Assembly: GCF_000002985.6 (NCBI RefSeq) | Contig: NC_003281.10 | Coordinates: 2,790,001-2,854,000, forward strand | Direction: 5' to 3' | Length of the DNA: 64,000 bases | Source: Caenorhabditis elegans | Taxonomy: Eukaryota; Nematoda; Chromadorea; Rhabditida; Rhabditidae | In this document: positions 29,282 through 40,200 of the stretch, piece after piece | Position numbering within the stretch: position 1 is the first letter of the stretch | Layout of the letters: each line of letters starts with the position of its first letter | Notes under the pieces: model-generated | What the model saw: the letters and a program-made list of their open reading frames with translations, nothing else | What the model was told of the DNA's origin: nothing | The model's database searches: none | Program-made: the position numbers and the translations under genes

Positions 29282-32200
29282 ATGGACGTACCACCAGAGG
29301 ATCATCTACGAAATCAAGAGAATCAACCATTACTCGATGAGGGTATTGGAATGTATTCAGAGGATTTGGATCGAAATGATGAACCTGAATATATTACTGA
29401 ATATGGAGATGGAACAGAATCTGCTCAAAGAGCACAAAGACCAAATGGTATTAATCATAGGAGGAAATTTAAACAAATTTCAAGTTTTTTCCCCGAAAAA
29501 TCCTTAAATTTCGAGCGAAAACTACCTAAAAATGAGCTCCGTGACTTATGTGTTCTACTCGTATTGATTGCAGTAAAAACGGATATTTATTCACATTTTC
29601 AGCGTTTTAAATTGGCTAAAAATGTGAATAAATACCGTATTTCTGCCAACAATTTGACAATAGAGCACATTTGTCACTCGGAGATGCGGAAGCTATGCAC
29701 AAATTTTGCAATTTTTACTCGAAAACTTGTGATTTTCACAGATGTTCAGTAAAAAATTCGAACTCTCCGTCACTTTTTACACCTGTAACCCATTTTCCAG
29801 CCAAATCAGACAAATGTTCGTAAGATTCGGTGCCGAGTACGCAGCCCTCGGTGTTTGCGTACTTTTGGAGCTACCGTAACCCTTGAATTTTAGATTCCAA
29901 GCTAGAGACTCAGAAAAACCTTACAAATTCGAAATTTCAGCAATTTTCGCCAATTTTTAGTTTTTTTTTCGGCTGAAATTTCAAAAAAACTATAAAATGC
30001 GGAATATTTTAGCGTTTTTAGTCGAAAAATTATAAAATTACAGGATTTTGTTTCAGTTTACAAATTTTTTCGCGTTTTTTAACAGAAATAATCTGAAATA
30101 TACAGGCTTTATTACTGATTACAGAAAAATAACAAAGTTACGTTTTTTTTTCTGGAGAAAAAAATTTAAAATTTCAAAGTTTTTCGAAAAATCTGAACAT
30201 TGGAATTGTTTTAAAAAACGAAAATTCAACCTATTTCTACTATTTTCAACAAAAAAACCCGTGATTTTACATATTTTCAACTGAAATTCCGTAATTTGAG
30301 ATTTTCTTTTCCGAAAAAGAGTTTTTAAAAAAATCCTGTAATTTTAAAATATTCGGCATTTTTTGAAATTTCAGCAGTAAAAACTAAAACTAAAACTTGG
30401 AAAAATTTGATGAAATTTCGAATTAACTTTATTTTTCTATTTGTAAAGCTAAAATATTCCAATTTTTTCAAACAGAAAAAATTATTTTAATTCAATTTTA
30501 TAATTTAATAGAACTGTTAAAAAAAAAAGTAAAACTAAGGAATTTGTGATTTTTAGGTTCGTGAAAAGAAGTTGAAATTTTTTACAAATTTCTTTCTATT
30601 GTCCGGGAAAACTTCTGAAAATTTTACGATTTTTCACTCAAAAATTCTCTGAATTTCAGGGCTTTTCGACAAAAAAGTCCTAACACTGCAACTTTTTCCT
30701 CACGAGGGACGAGGAAAAGTGGTTTCTAGGCCATGGCCGAGGGGCCGACAAGTTTCAGCGGCCATTTATCTTGCTTTGTTTTCCGCCTGTTTTCTTTTGT
30801 TTTTCACTTATTTTTTTCGTTTTTTCTTAATAAAACTGATAAATAAATATTTTTTGCAGATGCTAAAACAATTTCCAAGTAAAAAAATTATGTATTCAGT
30901 CGGCAAGCAGCGGTGAAAGTGGGCAATGTAAAATGATGGATTACGGGAATACAATACCTAATTCGCACAAAAAGTTGAATTTTGAAAACCTCAAAACTTT
31001 TTCAGCGGTCTCGTTATGAAAATCAGGTAATTTCAGCATCTAAGCAGCATATGTATCATGTTTCAAAAAAGTTTAGGTTTTGTATTCCCGTAATCCATCA
31101 TTTTACATTGCCCACTTTCACCGCTGCTTGCCGACTGAATACATAATTTTTTTACTTGGAAATTGTTTTAGCATCTGCAAAAAATATTTATTTATCAGTT
31201 TTATTAAGAAAAAACGGGAAAAAGCTGTGAAAAACAAAAGAAAACAGGCGGAAAACAAAGCAAGATAAATGGCCGCTGAAACTTCTCGGCCCCTCGGCCA
31301 TGGCCTAGAAACCACTTTTCCTCGTCCCTCGTGAGGAAAAAGTTGCAGTGTTCACCTAAAAATTCTCTGAATTTCAGGGCCTTCCGACAAAAAAGTCCTA
31401 ATTTAAAATTCCAAAAATTCCCCCAAATAAATCTGGTCAAATAAAGAAAAATTAATTTCGTTCTGAATTTTTACAGTAAAAATCAAGTTTTTAATGACTT
31501 TTGGCTCAAATTCGAGCAAAAAATCGGGAAAAATCCAGATTTTCCAACGAATTTTTTTAGCATTTTCCGACAAAAATTCGAAATTAATAAAAAAATATTT
31601 TTTTAAAAAGATTTTGTAAATTTCGAATTTTTCCTAAAAAAATCGGAAAAATTACAAAAATTCCCCCAAATAAATGTGCTCAAATAAAGAAAAATTAATT
31701 TTTGCAGGAGCAACAGTTCTCTGCCGTGTGTGTGATGTTGCAGTATCTTTGGAAGGACGTAATCAACAACACGTTGTTAAATGCCATAGTTGTGATGAAG
31801 CAACTCCAATTCGTCCAGCTCCACCCGGAAAGAAATATGTGAGATGTCCGTGTAATTGCCTATTGATCTGCAAGGCTTCATCTACGAGAATTGCCTGCCC
31901 ACGCAATAATTGCCGTCGGGTTATCACTTTGGGTACGGTTATAGTACCCGGGAATTTTTTTTTTAAGGAAAAAAAATGAAATTTTCACGATTTTTGATTA
32001 GAAAAACTGGAAATTTCCGGTTTTTTCGTCGAAAAGCCCTGAAATTCAGGATTTTTAGGCGAAAAATTGTTTTTTCCCTTTTTTTGGAAAAAATCAAAAT
32101 GAAAACCGGAGTTTTAGTTAAAAATAGTAGAACCACGGTTTTTTTGTTGAAAAATAGTAAAAACTTTTGAATTTTTGGTTGAATTTTGAATTTTCATTTT

Positions 32201-35200
32201 TCAAACGTTTTTTACTATTTTTCAGTGAAAAGAAACTATAGTTTCACTATTTTCAACTGGAATTCCGGAATTTTAGTTTTTTTTTTCGAACACAAAGGAT
32301 AACTTCTCTGTTTTGAACAACAAAAAAAACTGACATTTTACGATTTCTCCTGTGAAAATTGTAAATTGACATCTTTTTGGCAAAAAAGTCTCTAAACTTC
32401 AGATTTTTTTCAAAAAAAGAAAATTTACATTATTTTTAAACAAAAATTTGAAAAAAATAAGTTTTTTTTTTCAAAAAAATATCAAATTTTTTAAAACATA
32501 TTTATTACGGAAACACATAATTCTGAGAATGCGTATTGTACAACATATTTGACGCGCAAAATATCTCGTAGCGAAAACTACAATAATTCTTTAAACGTTT
32601 GTGTCGATTTACGGGCTCGATTTTGTTAAAAGAGTTCAGTTATTTAATAATTGAGCCCGTAAATCGACACAACCGCGCTACAGTAGTCATTTAAAGGATT
32701 ACTGTAGTTTTCGCTACGAGATATTTTGCGCGTCAAATGTGTTGCGCGATACGCATTTTCAGAATTTTGTTTTCCCGTAATAAATATGTGGAAAAATGTT
32801 GAAAATCTTTTTTTTTTTTTTTTGGAAAAACTGTTTTTTTATATTTTTTGATAGAATTTTCAATTAAAAAAAAAGATCAAAATTTCAAGATTTTTTTGTT
32901 GAAAAATTGATAATTTTGCGATTTAATGAAAAAAAAAAATATGTTTGCTTTTTTTTAAATTTAAATTTTAAAAAAATCTCAATTTATGATTGTTTTGCTT
33001 GATAAATCGATTATTTTTGCGATTTTATTGAAAAAATTTTTTTTTTTTTCAAAATTCCACAAAAATTTTAATTTTTTAAAAATTTTTGCAGCCGGTCAAC
33101 GGGACCCGGGAACAGCAATTCGTGCACCAATTTTTCGTGTTTTCGTAATAAATATGTGGAAAAATTTTGAAAATTAAAAATTTTTTGGAATATTAAATAA
33201 AATCTTTGTTTTTTATATTGATCAAGCTGGAAAATTGTTTTTTTTTTTAATAGAATTTTCAATTTTTTCAAAAAAAAAATCAAAATTTCACTTAAAAATT
33301 TGAATTTTTCACCTAAAAATTCAATTTTTCACTCAAAAATTAAATTTTTAAAGAATCTAAATTTTAGATTTTTTGATAGAAAAATCGAATATTTTTGCGA
33401 TTTTAATGAAAAAAGGTTTTTTTTTCAAAATTCCACAAAAATTTTAATTTTTTTTCAATTTTTGCAGCCGGTCAACGGGACCCGGGAACAGCAATTCGTG
33501 CACCAACAGGAAGTTGCCGTGTCAAATGTAATCATTGCAATGAGATATTCCTATTCAATACACTGACAAATGCGCTGGCAAATTGTCCACATTGCAAGAA
33601 ATATTCGACTGTCGGAAGTTTTGCTCGTCGTCGTGCTCTTTTATTCTTTATTCTTGCTGCAACTGTTGCTGTGTTGGCTGTTATTTTGACAATGTTGACG
33701 AATGCATCGGTAGGGCCAGTTTTCAGTGCGAAATTTGAATTTCTCGTGAAATTTTGAGCTTGGAGCGCGGAATTTCTGAGAATTTCGAGAAAGATTGAGC
33801 TGAAAAATATAATTTTTCAAAAAAAAAATGTTGTGCTCAAAATTGTGGAATTTTCGATTTTTTTTTGTAACATTTCGAGCTGAAACATTTTTTTTCAAAT
33901 TGTATTTTTTTGCGAAAAAAAATCGGTAAAAACTCTGAAAAATTTCAATTTCAATAGATTTTTGCAGTAAAAAGCAAGTTTTTTAATAATTTTGTTGGAA
34001 AATGTGACTTTTTTTCGAGAATAATCTGAAAACTTTAGAATTTTTTTTTTCTATTTTCAGACAAAATTTATAACAATCCATTAGATTTTTACAGTAAAAA
34101 ACATATTTTTGATTTTCTAAATGTTTTTTTTTTTCAGAAAAATTGGCTGAAAAATTGAAAAAAAAGGAGAAATTTGAATGAAAATTTGCAGAAAAAGCTT
34201 TAATTTTTAATTTTCCAGACAAAAATCTGAAAATTTCAGATTTTTATGATAAAAATCTTTAAATTTTCAAAATGCATTTTGGCTCAAATTTGACCAAAAA
34301 AAAAATGGAAAAGAGCATTTTTTCACAAAAATTTGAAAAATTTTCTATAAAATTTTAATTTTCCAGAAAACGTTGAGCTGAAAAATTGGAAAAAAGTTGT
34401 AATTTTTAATATTTTCTATCGGAAATCGTTCTGAGAAAGCTTACAAAAGCCCCAATTTTATTAGATTTTTGGCTCAAATTAAGAAAAAAAAGTGGAAAAA
34501 TTGGAAAATTTTCGGATTTTCAGGCAAATTTCGAGTATTTTCAGACATTCAACAAGATCTACATGGTGCCGATTCTGATTGGGCTCTACGGATGTGCTCT
34601 TTATACAGCTTACAAATCATTCAATTATTATACGTGCAGGAAATCGGAAATTATTGGGCCAGTGTAAGGAGTTGAGTGGGTTCGAGTTGAAAATTCAGTG
34701 GAAATTATGAAAATTCAATGGAGAAATCATTGTTTTTAGCGGAATTTTGGAGATTTTTCACCCAAAAATTGCCGAAAAACGGAAAATTTCAAAAAAAAAG
34801 TTCATATTTTTCACTGAAAAATTTTTAAAAAAATTGTAAATTTTATGTTTTCCGAGCTGAAAAACTGTAATTTCTGAAAATTTCCTTTTTTTTTATTTTG
34901 AAAATCGGAAAATTCGAAATGTTTCGATTTTTAGGGATTTTCAAGGTTTTTCAAGCTAAAAAATCTGAAATTTAAAAAAAAAATAAATATCCAAGGTTTT
35001 CAAGGATGAAAAATATAATTTTTAAAGTAATTTTCAGCTGGAAAACGTCAAATTTTTGTATTTTTAAAAAAATAAAAACCGAATTTTTCCACCGAAAACA
35101 ATTTCTCGAAAGTAAGAAAATCTGAAAATTTGTTAATTTTTTAGTCAAAAAAGCTGAAATGTTCTCGTATTTTGTGAGAAAAAAAAACGTATTTTTTCCG

Positions 35201-35717
35201 GAAATTCAGTTTTTCATTCGAAAAATTGAAAATATTTTGAATTCTCAATTTTTTGATCAAAAAATATAAAAATTTTACAATTTTTCAATATGAAAATTGT
35301 TAATTTACATTTTTTCCAATTTCGAAAATCTGAAAAATCTGAAAATTCCAGCTTTTCTTTTTGAAAAATTCGAAATTTTCCGATTTTTAAGTGGAAAATT
35401 TGGAAAATTCACGGATTTTCGAATAAAAAATCGGAACATTGCTCAATTTTCGTGAAATTTTAAGGTTTTTCAAGCTAAAAAAATTGAAATTTTGAATAAT
35501 AAATATCCGAGGCTTCCAAGATGAAAAATATAATTTTTTAAATAATTTTCAGCTGGAAAACGTCAAATTTTTTGTATTTTTTGCAATGAAAAATCTTAAT
35601 ATTTCAGGTTATTTCTTATTTTTAATGTTATAACTCAAAAAAAAAACTTTTTCTAAAAATTTCAATTTTTCTTCTAATTTTCTTTTTTTTTTTAGCGAGG
35701 GATTCGACAACTTCTAA
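29282..35717 (+). CDS. PI(4,5)P2 4-phosphatase, TMEM55/PIP4P family
   Basis: Exons 29282-29447, 31708-31932, 33468-33709, 34545-34663 and 35696-35717 give 257 residues. An acidic N-terminal tail leads to paired zinc-type cysteines ([18 protein letters not shown]), then the family hallmark [20 protein letters not shown] with the phosphatase CX5R motif C110-KASST-R116. A second cysteine cluster ([26 protein letters not shown]) and two C-terminal membrane helices ([35 protein letters not shown]) follow. Family knowledge: these late-endosome/lysosome proteins remove the 4-phosphate from PI(4,5)P2. If the last donor (CCAGT|GTAAGG) is not used, the protein stops at TAA 34665 and is 251 residues. 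The start is just behind a ttctgtag acceptor. Confidence 0.9.
29515..29890 (+). repeat. dispersed repeat P5, copy in PIP4P intron 1
   Basis: The string acaatagagcacatttgtca with the inverted pair ttattcacattttcagc / gctgaaaatgtgaataa recurs at 38050-38240 and 38500-38650. A second block (gtgtttgcgtacttttggag) is shared too. Three copies allow a consensus. Confidence 0.7.
30684..31350. repeat. 667-bp palindromic element, family P3 copy 2
   Basis: Same arms as 26964-27745. It is flanked by a direct repeat of about 50 bp (aaaaattctctgaatttcag ... aaaaaagtcctaa) at about 30633-30683 and 31351-31400. In PIP4P intron 1. Confidence 0.85.
32502..32785. repeat. palindromic element, family P2 copy 2
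   Basis: Ends tattacggaaacacataatt and ttgttttcccgtaata. Internal arms match the copies at 19543 and 44067. In PIP4P intron 2. Confidence 0.8.
32773..33507 (+). repeat. tandem duplication of about 376 bp including the 5' edge of PIP4P exon 3
   Basis: 33085-33130 repeats 33461-33506 exactly: acceptor tttgcag, then ccggtcaacgggacccggga and on to cgtgcaccaa. The DNA before each copy is also similar, so the unit is about 376 bp. The first copy is a decoy exon start that would run into a stop. Confidence 0.85.
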
Positions 35718-37069
35718 ACATTCACCCGGCTGAAATCCAAATTTTTGAGCTTTTTCTGTACACTTAATTGTATTATTTCATCCAAATCCACACACACACA
35801 TCTTTTTTTATTGAAAAATTGCCCAAAAATCGTCTTAAAATTACGTAGAAATTTCAAAAATTAGACATTTTCTCCCCACTCAATCACCTCTTTTTTAATC
35901 TCTCTGTGATCCGTATTTATCGTTTTTTTTTCTGGAAATTTTGACTGAAAATTTGGGAAAAATCTAAGAATTTTGAAGTTTTTAGTAAAAAATCATAGTT
36001 TTTCTATTGAAAAACCTGGAAATCTGCAAATTTGAAAATTATCTCACTAAAATTATTAATTTCTTGGAAATTTTCAAGTGGAAAACCTGAAAATTTCGGT
36101 TTTTCCGTTAGAGAAAAATTCTGAAAATCTGAAATTTCCACAAAAATTTGAGCTTTTTCCCAGTGAAAATCCACCAAAAAAATTTTCCAAAATTTCAATT
36201 TTTGTACAAAAAAGTCGGAAAATTTCCAATTTTTCAGTCAAAATTTCCTCAAACGTTACACCTAGAAACTGGTATATTTTCCCTTTTTTCTATCAATTTC
36301 CTCATTTTCTACCCGATTTTCCACCAAATTGCATGATTTTTAGAAAATTGTTTTTCGTCCCATTTTAACCAAAAAATTCCCATTTTTTTCATTTTAACAG
36401 GTGCTTTTTTGTCCGTTTCCCCGCCGATTTTCATGTAAAATGCCCCTTTTTTCTAGAAAATTCTGTTGAAAATTAACCCAAAATCACCGAAAATAGCCCC
36501 CAAAAATTGAGCAATTTTGCAGTGTGCACACCAATTGAAAAAAAATGTTATATATATATATTATTTATAAATGATCCCCTGAAAATTCGCCCGATTTTTA
36601 ATTTTTTTTGTTGGCTTTTTGAGAAGTTTTTTGCTTTGATTTATATATTTTTAACGCTGAAAATTTGAGATTTTTGAAATTATTAAAAATTTCCAGAAAA
36701 ATTCAAAATTCCAGATTTTTTTTTGAAAATTCGCTGAAAAATTGACCAAATTTCGAATTTTTCAGATTTTTTTGCTATTTCTTGTAATAAAAAAAAAATC
36801 AAATATTCGAAAGTTTTTTGAAAAAAATACAAAAAATTCTGATTCAAAAAACTTTTTTTTCTTAAAATATTTGAAAAAAAAACGACATTTCGAAAAAATC
36901 TGGTTTTTGACCATTTTTCGCTGAAAATTTTGAATTTGAATAGAGCAAATTTTTTTTTAATTCAGAAAATAATTGAAATTTTTAAGAAAAATACACGAAA
37001 ATCACGCATTTTCCCTGATTTTTTCTCGAAATTTTCAAATTTCCAGCCAAATTTCCCGCTAATTTTCAG
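35718..37069. other. intergenic AT-rich DNA before the LYR-Kae1 unit
   Basis: Only low-complexity aaaatttcg-type sequence and a ta run (36551-36562) are seen. No exon is supported. Confidence 0.5.
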
Positions 37070-37074
37070 GGTAT

Positions 37075-37269
37075 ATGCAAAAGATTCGAGCTCTCGAGCT
37101 CTATCGTCAGCTGCTCCGCTACTCTCAACACTTGAAGCATACGAATCGCGAGTTTTTCGTCGAAAAAGTTCGCGCGGAATTTCAAAAAAATCGATATTCC
37201 AGTGAAAACGCATCAGAATTGCTGATAAAGTGGGCGCAGACGATTGTTCAAAAAAAGAAAATTATTTAA
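37075..37269 (+). CDS. LYR-motif microprotein, MIEF1-microprotein-like
   Basis: A single-exon 64-residue protein. It starts 5 nt after a strong acceptor (aattttcag|g), as in spliced-leader trans-spliced worm mRNAs. Residues 8-12 read LELYRQLLRY, the LYR motif of mitochondrial acyl-carrier/Fe-S assembly adaptors, followed by LKHTNREFFVEKVRAEFQKN, which follows the family's R-x-T-D-R-x-F...R.EF.KN pattern, and a KKKII end. This pattern and length are closest to the vertebrate MIEF1 microprotein, which sits in the mitochondrial matrix and promotes mitoribosome assembly (family knowledge). The Kae1 start codon lies 14 nt after the stop, with no acceptor between them, so both are likely on one mRNA. 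Confidence 0.85.
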   Translation: MQKIRALELYRQLLRYSQHLKHTNREFFVEKVRAEFQKNRYSSENASELLIKWAQTIVQKKKII

Positions 37270-37283
37270 AATCTGCCAAAAAG

Positions 37284-40200
37284 ATGGTCTGCGTAATCGG
37301 AATCGAAGGATCGGCCAATAAAATTGGGGTAACAATTTGTGGAATTTAAAGTTTTCGAGCAGATATTCTTGATATTAACTCGAATACCTTGAAAATTGCG
37401 AAAATTCGAACAATTTTCAGCTAAAAATCCGCTGGAAATTGAAATTTTAGAATTTTCTATAGAATACCAGCCACACATATCCCTGAATTCATTAGGTTTT
37501 TCTATAAAAAAAAAGTAAGCAGAATTTATTTTCCTACACGTGTTTAAGTTATTTCTCGAATATGCTGAAAGATTAAATTTTGAAAACCATCACACCACAA
37601 CCTTAGACAAAGTACAGTACCCTACAGTAACCCTACAGTACTACTACAGTACCATTACAGTACCTTGACATTATCCATCACCAACTCCCAACCCCAACCC
37701 ATTATCTCTTCAAAAGCTGAAAAATCAAATTTTCCTAAACTACAGTAACCCTACAGTAATCCTACAGTACCCCTTTCTTTTTTCAGCCAATTTAAACTAA
37801 TTGTCGTAAAGTTCGGTGCCAAGTACGCAAGACTCTCGGTGTTTGCGTACTTTCGGGGCTACCGTAACCTTGAATTTTAAATTCCAAGCTAGAGACTCAG
37901 AGAAAAAATGTTACAATGGTAAAAGTCTACAGGAAATTCGATTTTCGTAATAAAAAATGTTGAAAATTCCTAAAAATTAAAAAAAAAACCGTAAAGTTTG
38001 ATTTTCGCCTCCAGAATTTTTTAAATTTAGTGACTAATGTGCCACTACTCGTATTCATTGCAGTAAAAATGGGTATTTATTCACATTTTCAGCCTTAAAT
38101 TGGCTGAAAATGTGAATAAATACCGTATTTCTGCAAACAATTTGACAATAGAGCACATTTGTCACTCGGAGATGCGGAAGCTATGCCCAAATTTTCAATT
38201 TTTCCGAAGAACATGTGATTTTCACAGATTTTCAATACGAAATTCGAGTTCCCCGTCACTTTTCACATCTGTAACCAAGTTTCCGTCCAATTCAGACGAA
38301 TATGCGTATTATTCAGTGTTTGCGTACTTTTGGAGCTACCGTAACCCTTGAATTTTAAATTTCAAGCTAGAGATTCAAAAAAAAGGTGTTACAGTGGTAA
38401 AAATCTACAGGAAATTCGATTTTCATTAGGAAAAATTCTGAAAATTCCTAGATATTTCGGTTTCCGGCTCCAAAATTTAAATTTAGTGACTAATGTGCCA
38501 CTACTCGTATTGATTGCAGTAAAATTGGGTATTTATTCACATTTTCAACCTCAAATTGGGCTGAAAATGTGAATAAATACCGTATTTCTGCAAACAATTT
38601 GACAATAGAGCACATTTGTCACTCGGAGATGCGGAAGCTATGCCCAAATTTTGCAATTTTTCCCGGAAAACTTGTGTAAATTTTTTATTTTTTTAGTGGG
38701 TTTTATGAACAAAAGTTCAAAAATTTTCATTTTTAGCCGATCTTTCACCTGAAAGACGGTGAAAATTGGAAAAATCCTCTGGGAAATGGTGTTATGGCGT
38801 ATTGCTGAAGCTACAGTAACCCAACAAAAAAAAATCAAATTTTTCGAATTTCAGGTGGGAATAATCCGTGACGGAGTAGTGCTCTCAAATCCGCGAGCAA
38901 CATTTCATGCTCCACCGGGTGAAGGATTTCGTCCAACAGAAACCGCCCAACATCACCGTCAACAAATTGTTCGATTAGTTGGAGAAGCTATTAAACTGGC
39001 AAATATTCAGAATCCAGAGCTTGAAATTGATGGAATTGCATATACAAAGGGTCCTGGAATGGGGGCTCCACTTCAGGTTCGAGCTGGAGCTTTTTCTGAG
39101 AAAATATGGAAAATTTGAAATTTGGGCAAAAAAATAGCTTTAAAAAAAATTTCCGAATAGCTTAAAATTTGAGATTTTTGGAATTTTTCTCATTTTTTTT
39201 GCTGGAAAATTCAAAAAAAAATTAACACTTTCTATCGATTTTTAGTGTTTTTTAATTAATTTTTTGAAATTTCATTTTGAATCAATCAAAATTGCAGAGT
39301 TTTCGGCATTTTTTTCAAAAAAAAATTCAGAAAATTTCCAATTTTAGAAAAAAATCTATTTTTTCTCAAATAATTCATTTTTACAGTAGCGTATTCAGGA
39401 AATTGTGAAAACAAAAAACATTTTGTTATAAAAAAACTTTTAAAAAATTAGAATTAAAAAAAAAAATTTTCGAAATTTTTTTTTATTAAAAAAAAATTTG
39501 TTTTTGAAAAAATTTGAGAAAAAATCCAAATTTTTAAATTTTTTTTCAAACAGAATTTAAACAAATACGCCTTCCAAAAAAATTTTTTGGACTTTTTTTG
39601 GAAAAATTAAAAAAATTTGAAGGCTTTTCGAAATTTAGACGATTTTTCATTAAAAATTGGATTTTTTTGAAAAATTAAAGGAAAAATTCAAATTTTCGTA
39701 TTTTACCATTCCGTAGAATACAAAATTTTCACGAAAATCTTTTTTGAAAAAAAAATTATTCAAAAAAAAAAATTTTTTTTTTAAAATAATTTTTGGAAAA
39801 ATGTTTAAATTTTCGATTTTAAGCGAGTTTTAAGCATTTTTCATTAATTTTGTGAAAAAAAATTACAGACTATCACATTTTTATCCTGAAAAAAAAAGTC
39901 AAATTTTATAAAAATTACCCCAAAAATTATTATTTTTTCCAGGTTGGAGCAATTGTCGCACGAACTCTATCCCTCACATGGAAAAAGCCAATTATTCCAG
40001 TTAATCACTGTGTTGGACACATTGAAATGGGCAGACTTATCACGGGAGCTGATAATCCTGTTGTTTTGTATGTTAGCGGTGGAAATACTCAGGTAATTTA
40101 TAATAATGCGACCATTTTTTTCGAATTTTAAGTGAGATTTTCGGAATCAGCACACTCGATAACCCCTATTTAGACGATTATTTTGTGAATTTTGGCCAAT

